Origin: a virus
Length of the DNA stretch: 24,632 bases
IMG/VR virus record: IMGVR_UViG_3300032282_001259
Span: 1-24,632 of that record
Strand: one strand, 5' to 3'
Shown here in pieces: positions 1-5,748 of the stretch (position 1 is its first letter; each line of letters begins with the position of its first letter). A program made the translations under genes and the position numbers. The notes beneath the pieces are model-generated. The model made no database searches and had not been told where the DNA came from. It saw only the letters and a program-made list of their open reading frames with translations.

Positions 1-83
1 CTGAGAAGGACATCAAAGCTAAAAAGGAAAAGCGTGATGCCCTAATGAAGGCGTACAACGAAGAGGTCAGACGGGGCCAATGA
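1..83 (+). CDS. 3' end of a plus-strand gene, partial
   Basis: An open frame enters from the left edge (first whole codon at 3) and stops with TGA at 81-83. The 26 visible residues are lysine- and glutamate-rich (starting EKDIKAKKEK and ending EVRRGQ), as in a charged helical C-terminus. The other two plus frames hit stops in this stretch. Its last 17 bases overlap the end of the convergent minus-strand YbcO-like gene. The product cannot be named from this tail. Confidence 0.55.
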   Translation, partial: EKDIKAKKEKRDALMKAYNEEVRRGQ

Positions 84-354
84 TCCCCTGCTCAAAGAAT
101 AAACCCAGAGTTTTGCGATGTGCATCCTCCCACATCTCAACTCTCTGGGCTTTATCCATCTTAGCCCCCTGATCCAGCTCCATGTGACAGCGATAGCATA
201 GGGAGGCGATACGGTAATCGTGTGCCTTGATTCCTTTGCCTTTGCCATCTCGAAGCTGGTTGCTGTGGGCGGCCACGACAGTACCGTCACTCACTCCGCA
301 GTGCTGGCAGGGCAGGAGCCTTGCGGCCTTTAGTAGTTTTTCGTTTCGGTACAT
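67..354 (-). CDS. YbcO-like (DUF1364) HNH-type nuclease
   Basis: This 95-aa protein resembles the DUF1364/YbcO family of small phage nucleases, which often sit among recombination genes. Visible hallmarks are C16-x2-C19, H30, the run KGKGIKAHDYRIASLC and C53-x2-C56-H57, consistent with a zinc-supported HNH-like (beta-beta-alpha metal) fold. ATG at 354 is preferred because family members begin just before the 'KLLKAAR..PCQ' segment; a TTG at 378 would add eight residues. The gene is last in the minus-strand recombination operon, and its 5' end overlaps the preceding zinc-ribbon frame by 68 bases. The family assignment is from memory of its pattern; a role in trimming DNA during recombination or packaging is inferred. 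Confidence 0.75.
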   Translation of the reverse strand: MYRNEKLLKAARLLPCQHCGVSDGTVVAAHSNQLRDGKGKGIKAHDYRIASLCYRCHMELDQGAKMDKAQRVEMWEDAHRKTLGLFFEQGIIGPV

Positions 355-490
355 TTGGTTTCTTCGGTTTGCAGTCAAAGCACACCCAGCGGTTTCCCTT
401 TGGGTCTATCAGTTTGCCGTGGTCAAGTGGTTTGGAGTGCTCACAAGTAGCACAGTAGCGTTTACCGTAGATCCTCATGTTTTCTAACAT
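287..490 (-). CDS. Small zinc-ribbon-like protein
   Basis: A 67-aa protein with two CxxC knuckles (C13/C16 and C37/C40) spaced 20 residues apart, typical of a zinc ribbon, followed by a basic proline/lysine-rich tail. ATG at 490 follows a GGGAAG ribosome site; an in-frame ATG at 478 would leave the cysteines intact. It overlaps the end of the upstream 69-aa gene by 29 bases and the start of the YbcO-like gene by 68 bases. All cysteines lie in the part that does not overlap the nuclease, which supports it being a real gene. No named family was recognised; nucleic-acid binding is inferred from the fold type. Confidence 0.6.
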   Translation of the reverse strand: MLENMRIYGKRYCATCEHSKPLDHGKLIDPKGNRWVCFDCKPKKPNVPKRKTTKGRKAPALPALRSE

Positions 491-671
491 TGCGCTTCCC
501 TTTTTTGATTGCAGCCAAACCTTCTTCGGGTTCTTTGTTGCGGGCTTCTAACCATTGGTCGGCTATCTCATTGGCCGCTTCGATTAGGTTTTCACCTTCC
601 CTGTTACGGATGATGAGCCCAGCCAAAGCAAACATGGACGCCAGATCACGCAGATTGGTGTCGTGTTCCAT
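462..671 (-). CDS. Unknown 69-aa protein
   Basis: A small protein with an acidic, helical N-terminal half (MEHDTNLRDLASMFALAGL) and a basic C-terminus (KKGKRNVRKHEDLR). The ATG at 671 shares its A with the TGA stop of the upstream gene (TGATG), so translation is probably coupled; an AGAGGT site lies upstream. Longer starts would run well into the neighbour. No family recognised. It belongs to the string of small genes downstream of the ERF and exonuclease genes. Confidence 0.65.
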   Translation of the reverse strand: MEHDTNLRDLASMFALAGLIIRNREGENLIEAANEIADQWLEARNKEPEEGLAAIKKGKRNVRKHEDLR

Positions 672-904
672 CAGTGAACCTCTGTATCTTTGTCCAACTG
701 AACAACAGTCTGGTATGAATGCCCCATGCAAAACAAGAATGCCGGCTCTGGCATCTTCATCTCAAGCGAAATCATGGCGGCAACATGGCCAAGAGCTGTA
801 ATGGCAATCTCAGGACTTTCCATCTCAGCGTTCATGACAATGGCCAGAAGCTTGTCTGCAAGTATATTGATCTGGTCAATCTCTTTGTCTGTAATTTCGT
901 CCAT
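671..904 (-). CDS. Unknown 77-aa acidic protein
   Basis: The protein begins MDEITDKEIDQINILADKL and is acidic and helical, with a methionine-rich middle. The ATG at 904 overlaps the upstream stop as TGATG, which fixes the start over an in-frame GTG three bases upstream. The downstream 69-aa gene is joined by the same TGATG overlap. No domain or family was recognised. Confidence 0.65.
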   Translation of the reverse strand: MDEITDKEIDQINILADKLLAIVMNAEMESPEIAITALGHVAAMISLEMKMPEPAFLFCMGHSYQTVVQLDKDTEVH

Positions 905-1176
905 CACATCTCCAGTTCTTTAATTTGATCAGCCAACACATCGGCCAAGTACTTACCGCGAACGGCAATATGCTCGATCTCTTTGCAGGCATCGATCTCT
1001 TTGATGCAGTCTTTCAGCGCTTTGTTATATCCGGACTTAAAAGTATCGTCACCATCAACGATCATGCAAATAGCGTCCCGCACCATGGATGATGCCTTGC
1101 GCTGTTTGGCCAGCTCCTTGATCTTGTCGTGATACTCCACAGGTAGATACACGCTGTAGGGGATTAGTTTCTTCAT
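904..1176 (-). CDS. Ribbon-helix-helix-like DNA-binding protein
   Basis: A 90-aa protein whose first 45 residues fit a ribbon-helix-helix or MetJ/Arc-type fold: a short strand (IPYSVYLPVEY), a helix (HDKIKELAKQR), a turn, and a second helix (ASSMVRDAICMIV). The C-terminal half is a long helix likely to mediate oligomerisation. The ATG at 1176 follows GGAGGAAAGC, one of the strongest ribosome sites in the operon, and overlaps the upstream stop by ATGA; a TTG at 1188 is less likely. Its place in an operon with its own upstream control region makes an operon regulator plausible, but that is inference. Confidence 0.6.
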   Translation of the reverse strand: MKKLIPYSVYLPVEYHDKIKELAKQRKASSMVRDAICMIVDGDDTFKSGYNKALKDCIKEIDACKEIEHIAVRGKYLADVLADQIKELEM

Positions 1177-1595
1177 GCTTTCCTCCAAGCTTCGAAGCTA
1201 GTTCGTAATTGGTTAAATAAATGACGGGCTTCTTCGTTGGTTTTAAGCTCTTTGCGAGACTCTATGTCCAAGTAGGATGAGATCCAACTGGCACAAGCCT
1301 TCTCGTTCTTCTCCATCAGCCACTCTTTCTGGTGCAGCCACTCCCAAAACTCTGGATCACGGCACAGAATGCCGGCCAGCTTCACCGCATGATCGCCTGG
1401 AAACTCATGTTCACGGTTCATCGGTTGTTCGTTATCACCAAGGCGAACCATGACAACAACGTAGCGCGAGCCTACAAAGTCGCGCATGAGGTCGTTGTGG
1501 AGCTCGTCAGGGTGAACAGCCAAAGACAGCATATAGCCGTCCTTAGATTGTTTAAGCCCTGTTTTTATCGCTTCGAACTGGATTGGATCTGGCAA
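1173..1595 (-). CDS. Conserved phage protein, 140 aa, unknown function
   Basis: The core 'KDGYMLSLAVHPDELHNDLM' followed by 'RDFVGSRYVVVMVRLGDNEQ' resembles a hypothetical protein recurrent in phage recombination operons; I know the pattern but not a function. The C-terminal 60 residues are helical and tryptophan-rich. The start is a TTG at 1595 with GGAG seven bases upstream. No in-frame ATG lies upstream before a stop, and the next internal ATG at 1532 would remove the conserved N-terminus. The 5' end overlaps the preceding gene by 44 bases. Confidence 0.65.
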   Translation of the reverse strand: MPDPIQFEAIKTGLKQSKDGYMLSLAVHPDELHNDLMRDFVGSRYVVVMVRLGDNEQPMNREHEFPGDHAVKLAGILCRDPEFWEWLHQKEWLMEKNEKACASWISSYLDIESRKELKTNEEARHLFNQLRTSFEAWRKA

Positions 1596-1782
1596 TTTGT
1601 AACTCCAAGTATTTGATGACGCCTACAGACATGGTCAGCTGCTCTTCCAGCTTGCCAATCTGTTCTTCAAGGTTGTCAATGACTGAGCGAAGCTTTAGCT
1701 CATCCTTCATTTGGGATTGGAGAGCGCTGTTAAGGTTCTCGCAAACCTTCTTCCATCCTTTGATTGTTTTAGGCTCAGTCAT
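1552..1782 (-). CDS. Coiled-coil protein, 76 aa
   Basis: The protein begins MTEPKTIKGWKKVCENLNSA and continues into a heptad-like helix (DNLEEQIGKLEEQLTMSVGV), so it is probably a dimeric coiled coil with a short basic tail. The ATG at 1782 has AAGGAC upstream and overlaps the upstream gene by 8 bases. It lies between the SSB-like protein and the conserved 140-aa protein. No family recognised. Confidence 0.6.
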   Translation of the reverse strand: MTEPKTIKGWKKVCENLNSALQSQMKDELKLRSVIDNLEEQIGKLEEQLTMSVGVIKYLELQIARSNPVRSDKNRA

Positions 1783-2038
1783 CCCATGGGTCCTTCACTT
1801 TAGTTGCTGGCGCTGCTTTTTGAGCCGTATCAACTGAGAGGCTTACCTTGCGATTGCCGTCCTTGTCCTTGCCCAGCCATGCGCTGAGCTTAATAACAAC
1901 GTGGTCTGACTCTGCTGTGTCTAGCATCTGGCGAAACAAGTCCAGCTCAATCTTCAGGTCGCCCTTCATGTCTGGCTGTTGTGATCCTTCTTTCTTGTAG
2001 CTGTTAGCCCACAAAGTACCGCGATTTGGATAGTCCAT
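1775..2038 (-). CDS. SSB-like / DUF736-like accessory DNA protein
   Basis: An 87-aa protein with the layout 'NRGTLWANSYKKEGSQQPDMKGDLKI... VIKLSAWLGKDKDGNRKVSLSV', matching the strand pattern of small phage proteins related to DUF736, and ending in an acidic, aromatic tail (KDPWDD) like the tail by which SSB proteins recruit partners. The ATG at 2038 follows AAGGAG. It is ten bases downstream of the ERF gene, a common place for single-strand DNA-binding proteins. The SSB-like role is inferred from tail and context; direct homology to SSB is not visible. Confidence 0.55.
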   Translation of the reverse strand: MDYPNRGTLWANSYKKEGSQQPDMKGDLKIELDLFRQMLDTAESDHVVIKLSAWLGKDKDGNRKVSLSVDTAQKAAPATKVKDPWDD

Positions 2039-2048
2039 TATTTACTCC

Positions 2049-2756
2049 TTAAAAAAATGATCGTTTGGCTGATGAGAAGCCGTCCATGATGTCGGCATAG
2101 ACAGCGGGGTTTAGTTCTTTGAGCTTTCCATATAAAGCTTTGTTAACTTGGAACATCTCTTTGAGCTGGTCGGCATCGGTGGCCATGCTGATCTTCAGCT
2201 TAGTGGCCTCCAATAACATAATCACCCATGTCTCATCGTCAGGAGCTTCTATCAAGATAGTCCACTCAGGCTTTGTCTCTACATACTGGGGTGGAATGGG
2301 GTCTACTTTGCCTTTAACGGGCTTTACAGGCGGTTTTAGCGGCTGGACAGGGGTTGGCTTGGGTTCTGGCTTCGGCGCTTCTACAGGCGGTGCTGAATCA
2401 ATGGCATCCCCCTCGACTAGCTCCATGGCTGCCATCCATAAATAACGGCGTTGATAAGACAAAACAGCGCCCAAATTTTGTATGGGGTGAGCGCCTTTGA
2501 GGTTGGCCTCGGCCATTGGGCTAGTCACCACAATAACGGTGCCGTCTTCTACATCTGTGATGGTCAAAGAGGCGTAAGTATCGTCAAACGACACAACACC
2601 ACACAGGCCAAGCTCGTTAAAGATGGTCTGAACATGGGGAATGAAGTCGCCCAGCTCGAAATATGAGTAGCCGGCGAACTTGTTCTGGCCTGACTTCTTC
2701 ATATCTACCGACAGAAGCTTGACCCTCGCTTGCATAAGTTTCTTATGAACTGACAT
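2049..2756 (-). CDS. erf: ERF-family single-strand annealing recombinase
   Basis: A 235-aa protein matching the ERF superfamily: an N-terminal helix (HKKLMQARVKLLSVDMKKSG), 'KFAGYSYFELGDFIPHVQTI' at residues 26-45, the strand 'ASLTITDVEDGTVIVV' near 62-77, and 'GAVLSYQRRYLWMAAM.L.EGDA' at 96-118, the family's signature end. A proline/lysine-rich linker (about 122-157) leads to a helical C-terminal domain ending KRSFF. ERF proteins coat single-stranded DNA and anneal complementary strands in RecA-independent phage recombination. The ATG at 2756 follows AAAGGAAAACA; the open frame continues far upstream but only as antisense to the exonuclease. It overlaps the exonuclease end by 14 bases, consistent with a paired exonuclease/annealase system. 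Confidence 0.9.
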   Translation of the reverse strand: MSVHKKLMQARVKLLSVDMKKSGQNKFAGYSYFELGDFIPHVQTIFNELGLCGVVSFDDTYASLTITDVEDGTVIVVTSPMAEANLKGAHPIQNLGAVLSYQRRYLWMAAMELVEGDAIDSAPPVEAPKPEPKPTPVQPLKPPVKPVKGKVDPIPPQYVETKPEWTILIEAPDDETWVIMLLEATKLKISMATDADQLKEMFQVNKALYGKLKELNPAVYADIMDGFSSAKRSFF

Positions 2757-3636
2757 TGTTTTCCTTTGTTGATAAATACTCTTGGTACTGGTTACAGAAG
2801 CGACTGACTGAGCAGAAGTTCGCGCATCGCGTTCTTTCACCCTGCCTGACCTGTATCTCGTACTCTTTTCCATACTCAGCCACTTTGGCTTGAGCTTCCT
2901 CATCGGTATCGCAAACGTTCCTAGCTTTGACGTTACCAATCTTCTTGACTGCGTATGTTGTAGGCTTCTCCCATGTCTGGTCGGGCGTACAAAATGGCAG
3001 TTCATCTCCTGTCTCCAAGTCAAATAATGCGTTGGAGTGTTCTTTGATTCGTTCCTGAATGAAGGCTTCGCGCTGTTCCATTGGCCACAGCTGTATCGGG
3101 ATAACCTTGATCGGTGCATCTGGGTAGCCGGCTTTAACAGCTGCATCACGGCGTGACCAGTCTCTGATGATAGCCACGATCTCAAGCTTAGAAACCGTAT
3201 CACCCTTAACTTTCTCTACTAACCAAGCGTAGATGTTAAGCTGATACTCCCAGTCGATCTTCTCATTCATCACAGACCAAGCACCCGTAGTCTTGTAGTC
3301 GTTGATGGTGACTGTGCCGTCTTCGTTCAGGATCTGTAAGTCAATGGCACCAGAGATAGACCAGCCATCAAGGGTAGCGTGTAAGCGTTCTTCGATCAGG
3401 TGGTTCTCATCACTGCCGTGTTCGAGGACGCCGTGAATGGCCGTGCCAAAGATAGACCAGACCATCTCTGTAACGTCTGTTTCGATCTTGTCTTCGTGGA
3501 GCTTGCGTAGCTGGACGATGCGCGGTGAGTTCAGCAGCTCGGTGGCTGATATGTTTGCCTTACCCTTGGAGTAGGTAGGCCGCTTCATGATGTTCACAAA
3601 GGTCTGTGGCAAGTTGTATTTGTTTGTGATGATCAT
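2743..3636 (-). CDS. PD-(D/E)XK exonuclease, Cas4/RecB-like
   Basis: A 297-aa nuclease of the PD-(D/E)XK superfamily. Visible catalytic motifs are GTAIH (H68), GAID (D99) and NDYKT (D113, K115), followed by QLNIYAW (Q132), the usual RecB-family order. Near the C-terminus three cysteines (C271, C275, C281) recall the iron-sulfur cluster region of Cas4/AddB-type nucleases, although the fourth cysteine normally placed early is not seen. It probably resects double-stranded ends to make the substrate for the downstream ERF protein. The ATG at 3636 follows AGGAG and overlaps the upstream stop by ATGA. Codons and ribosome site resemble its neighbours. Exonuclease polarity cannot be judged from sequence. 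Confidence 0.85.
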   Translation of the reverse strand: MIITNKYNLPQTFVNIMKRPTYSKGKANISATELLNSPRIVQLRKLHEDKIETDVTEMVWSIFGTAIHGVLEHGSDENHLIEERLHATLDGWSISGAIDLQILNEDGTVTINDYKTTGAWSVMNEKIDWEYQLNIYAWLVEKVKGDTVSKLEIVAIIRDWSRRDAAVKAGYPDAPIKVIPIQLWPMEQREAFIQERIKEHSNALFDLETGDELPFCTPDQTWEKPTTYAVKKIGNVKARNVCDTDEEAQAKVAEYGKEYEIQVRQGERTRCANFCSVSRFCNQYQEYLSTKENNVSS

Positions 3637-4118
3637 GGCTGGCTCCTGTCTGCAATTTGCTGAAGCTCTCGCTTCTCAATGGTCAGCATTCCAGCTAGCT
3701 TTGAGATCTTTGCTTGGGCATCAGCATTTTTCTTACGGCCTTCGTCTGTGAGTAGGTCTATCTTGGTGAAGCTCACACCCATGGCCATGCGCTTCATCTC
3801 TCGGCCAATAGCCTTCACCCCTACATCAACTGCGTGTTGGGTTTGGGATTCGGGCTCAATGATGATGTAGTTGCCGGCATGATCGCTAACCATCAGCATA
3901 CAGTGGGCTGTAAGCAGAATGTCTTTGATCTCGGTAATACAGCGAAGCACCTCAAGGTCATACCGGCGTACATCATCAATGTCTTTTGGCTTTGGGACTT
4001 CGCAAAGCTCTGAAATATAACTGCGCTTGAGGACGCTGCCGTATGTCAGGCCGCTGTCCAACAGGGTTCTAACCGCTTGCTTCCAAGCTGGGAATAGTTT
4101 TGGGTTCTCGTCACTCAT
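3633..4118 (-). CDS. Conserved phage protein, 161 aa, unknown function
   Basis: Residues 50-95 ('RYDLEVLRCITEIKDILLT' then 'AHCMLMVSDHAGNYIIIEPESQT') match a pattern I know from phage hypothetical proteins lying next to exonuclease/annealase pairs, followed by a helical region with 'LLTDEGRKKNADAQAKISKLAGM'. No enzymatic motif is visible. It is joined by ATGA overlaps on both sides (4115-4118 and 3633-3636), so it should be made together with the exonuclease. A recombination-accessory role is inferred from position only. Confidence 0.7.
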   Translation of the reverse strand: MSDENPKLFPAWKQAVRTLLDSGLTYGSVLKRSYISELCEVPKPKDIDDVRRYDLEVLRCITEIKDILLTAHCMLMVSDHAGNYIIIEPESQTQHAVDVGVKAIGREMKRMAMGVSFTKIDLLTDEGRKKNADAQAKISKLAGMLTIEKRELQQIADRSQP

Positions 4119-4684
4119 ACGAACTCCACATTAAAACGTCCAAAACGTGGGCGATAGTCACCTAGACCAATCAATGATCCAGCATCTACTAAAGCTTTTT
4201 TAACTTCGTTAATGTTGACTACATCCTCATTGACCACCACAGTGGCAGAGAGTGACCAGCTGCGGAAGATAGGGCGGTATCGCATGATCTTGGCCATGCC
4301 GACCTTAACGCCACGGGCATCTACATTCTTTGGGTTTTCCCAAAGCTTCTCTGGTGTCATGTTCTTAAGGCCGTCAATTGGCAGTTCGTCTTCCAAGACC
4401 TGAACGCCTTGCTTAAACTTAACGCCCAGCTTTTGTAACTTGGCCGCCGCGATCAAACATGAGTCAAGGTTCTGCGCTGGGATAAAAAAGCCAGTGTCTT
4501 CATTCCAATAGCAGCCACCAATAAACTCACTCTTGGCAATAGCGATGTGGTCATCGTCTGTTTTCTTGCGCTTGCCGGTCAGCTCTTTGTGTGACTTAGT
4601 CAGCGGATCTAGTGGATTTGCAAACCTGTCAGAGTGCATAAGTAAAGCCGCCGATCCAGTTATTTTTACTGGTATAGATTTCAT
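4115..4684 (-). CDS. First gene of recombination operon; RAMP/Cas7-like pattern
   Basis: A 189-aa protein. The N-terminus 'IPVKITGSAALLMHSDR' and the C-terminal glycine loop 'LIGLGDYRPRFGRFNV' (G173, G175, G182) resemble the start strand and glycine-rich loop of RAMP (Cas7-like) RNA-binding folds. A basic insert (KELTGKRKKTDDDH) lies near residue 40. The protein is a known recurrent phage hypothetical; the RAMP link is my inference from pattern only. The ATG at 4684 is chosen over ATG 4726 because AAAGGAAACAAA lies just upstream and the extra 14 residues look unrelated. It leads the minus-strand operon, directly next to the pentamer-repeat region, and overlaps the next gene by ATGA. Confidence 0.7.
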   Translation of the reverse strand: MKSIPVKITGSAALLMHSDRFANPLDPLTKSHKELTGKRKKTDDDHIAIAKSEFIGGCYWNEDTGFFIPAQNLDSCLIAAAKLQKLGVKFKQGVQVLEDELPIDGLKNMTPEKLWENPKNVDARGVKVGMAKIMRYRPIFRSWSLSATVVVNEDVVNINEVKKALVDAGSLIGLGDYRPRFGRFNVEFV

Positions 4685-4762
4685 TTTGTTTCCTTTGTTG
4701 TTTGATACACACTTTGTATCGGACATAGGACTGTTACCAATCCCATGGCCGCTACATTAGCC

Positions 4763-5033
4763 CTTGCCAAACCGAGCCTCACTAAACCTAGCCTTACCAT
4801 AGCCGGCCGCGCTTTGCCCCGCCTCACCGCATAACACTCGAAGTGGTACTGTTGCCAATACCCTATCGACTGTTTCCAGTTCCTTGCCAGTCCCCGCCTC
4901 TCCTCGCCGTGCCGAGACTTGCCCGACCGTGCCTAACACTCGAAGGAACACTCTTTAGAATGCTCAATCGGCTGTTGTCAGCCCTTGCCATACCCGACCG
5001 GGCCCCGCATCGTCCCGCCATACATTGCCAGAG
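4763..5033. repeat. Three blocks of a degenerate 5-base tandem repeat (NNNRC)
   Basis: Read on the plus strand, three stretches break into contiguous pentamers that almost all end in purine-C: 4763-4832 (14 units, from CTTGC, CAAAC, CGAGC, CTCAC), 4883-4937 (11 units) and 4984-5033 (10 units). Each block opens with CTTGC. In block 1 all 14 units have a purine at position 4 and 12 have C at position 5. The spacers also share sequence: TAACACTCGAAG at 4832-4843 and 4934-4945, and ACTGTTACCAAT/ACTGTTGCCAAT at 4730 and 4848, giving a larger unit of about 100-120 bases. The array lies between the divergent recombination operon and ruvC. A GATAC/GTATC inverted repeat (4704-4720) sits between it and the operon start. 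Reading frames through it give only low-complexity peptides. Function unknown; protein-binding array, origin or transcript leader are options. Confidence 0.8.
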
Positions 5034-5037
5034 CACG

Positions 5038-5066
5038 TTGTATAAATTCAATTGATCAGTTACAAT
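5038..5066 (+). promoter_or_regulatory. Putative promoter for ruvC
   Basis: TTGTAT (5038-5043) and TACAAT (5061-5066) are separated by 17 bases; the -10 matches consensus at five of six positions, the -35 is weak. The same segment reads on the minus strand as TTGTAA, 16 bases, TATACA, so it could also drive the minus-strand operon through the pentamer array. It starts just after the last pentamer. Prediction by eye only. Confidence 0.4.
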
Positions 5067-5122
5067 CGGCAACACATTGTACCCACATATATTCATGTCT
5101 TGCAATACCTTTGAAAGAAAAT

Positions 5123-5584
5123 ATGATTAAAATTGGAATAGATCCTGGCCTGTCTGGTGCAATAGTTTTCTTGGAGTCAAACTCTCCTATTGAGTGGCAC
5201 CGGATGCCAACAATGAAGACGGGCTCGGCCAATCGGGTGAATGCTTCTGCTTTGGCTGCCAAGATCAGGCCGTACTGGCTATTGAATAAAAAGCTCCATG
5301 CGTATGTTGAGCTGGTGGGCAGTATGCCCGGCCAAGGCGTGGCTTCGATGTTCTCCTTCGGTCACTCAGCTGGCGTGATCCAAGGTGTGCTTGGTGCGTT
5401 TGAGATACCTGTGACGATGGTGACACCCAGTCAATGGAAGAAGCGCGCGGGTCTTACTGGTCAGGATAAGGATGCTTCAAGGACGTTGGCTATCCAGATG
5501 TTTCCTTTTTGGCGCGAGCTGGATCAAAAGGGAGCTGGCCAAGCGTATGCTGATGCAGCTTTGATTGCATTGCATGGTGATTAA
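5123..5584 (+). CDS. ruvC: RuvC-like Holliday junction resolvase
   Basis: A 153-aa protein of the RuvC/RNase H-like nuclease fold. The first strand carries GIDPGLSGA with the catalytic D7; E63 lies in 'HAYVELVGSMPGQGV', the usual place of the second acid together with a conserved glycine-rich turn; and 'AYADAALIA' supplies D144 near the C-terminus. The length is typical for short phage RuvC proteins. It would resolve branched DNA formed by the ERF pathway or before packaging. The ATG at 5123 begins the conserved first strand; upstream in-frame codons run into the repeat region. The ribosome site is weak (GAAAG). It stands alone, with a strong terminator 48 bases after its stop. Confidence 0.85.
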   Translation: MIKIGIDPGLSGAIVFLESNSPIEWHRMPTMKTGSANRVNASALAAKIRPYWLLNKKLHAYVELVGSMPGQGVASMFSFGHSAGVIQGVLGAFEIPVTMVTPSQWKKRAGLTGQDKDASRTLAIQMFPFWRELDQKGAGQAYADAALIALHGD

Positions 5585-5631
5585 TGTAGAATGGCATCGG
5601 CTTCTTTGCAGTTGCCACTCTCCTTTGTTTT

Positions 5632-5663
5632 AAGCCCCGAGCTAACCCCTTGGGGCTTTTTTT
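5632..5663 (+). terminator. Intrinsic terminator after ruvC
   Basis: AAGCCCC (5632-5638) pairs with GGGGCTT (5652-5658) and is followed by a run of seven T. The GC-rich stem and T run make a standard rho-independent terminator for ruvC transcripts, and separate ruvC from the structured RNA region. Confidence 0.85.
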
Positions 5664-5665
5664 AT

Positions 5666-5680
5666 ATTAACAGTGTTAAT
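5666..5680. promoter_or_regulatory. Operator-like palindrome, copy 1
   Basis: ATTAACA-G-TGTTAAT is an odd-centred perfect inverted repeat, 26 bases upstream of the phased promoter at 5706. The same half-sites recur at 13780-13795 and 18174-18189, always in gene-control regions, and the sequence after it (GTGAAAAACTT) resembles the flank of the other two copies. Confidence 0.6.
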
Positions 5681-5705
5681 GTGAAAAACTTTTTTTCGTA
5701 GGGTA

Positions 5706-5743
5706 TTGACATTTGTTGATATTTCCTGATACAGTTCGATACA
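5706..5743 (+). promoter_or_regulatory. Phased double promoter upstream of the RNA region
   Basis: A perfect TTGACA (5706-5711) is followed after 16 bases by GATACA (5728-5733). Ten bases later TTGATA (5716-5721) is again followed after 16 bases by GATACA (5738-5743). The stretch is built of four similar 10-base units, so the two promoters are one helical turn apart. The second -10 puts the transcript start near 5750, exactly where the first strand of the long RNA stem begins (5749). Confidence 0.6.
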
Positions 5744-5748
5744 GCTAG

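Noticed and set aside
227-487. Plus-strand frame opposite the zinc-ribbon and nuclease genes
   Set aside because: Antisense to genes with clear cysteine motifs and family match; composition (W/S/F-rich) is typical of a shadow frame.
2757-3203. N-terminal extension of the ERF frame up to 3203
   Set aside because: It overlaps the exonuclease gene in another frame and has no relation to ERF proteins; ATG 2756 has a good ribosome site and starts the family domain.
4763-5033. CRISPR array
   Set aside because: The repeats are 5-base and degenerate, with no constant repeat of 24-40 bases and no equal-length unique spacers.
4757-5105. Two minus-strand open frames (4757-4951 and 4863-5105) through the intergenic region
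   Set aside because: They translate the pentamer array into low-complexity G/A/R-rich peptides, lack good ribosome sites, and the period of five shows the sequence is not evolving as codons.
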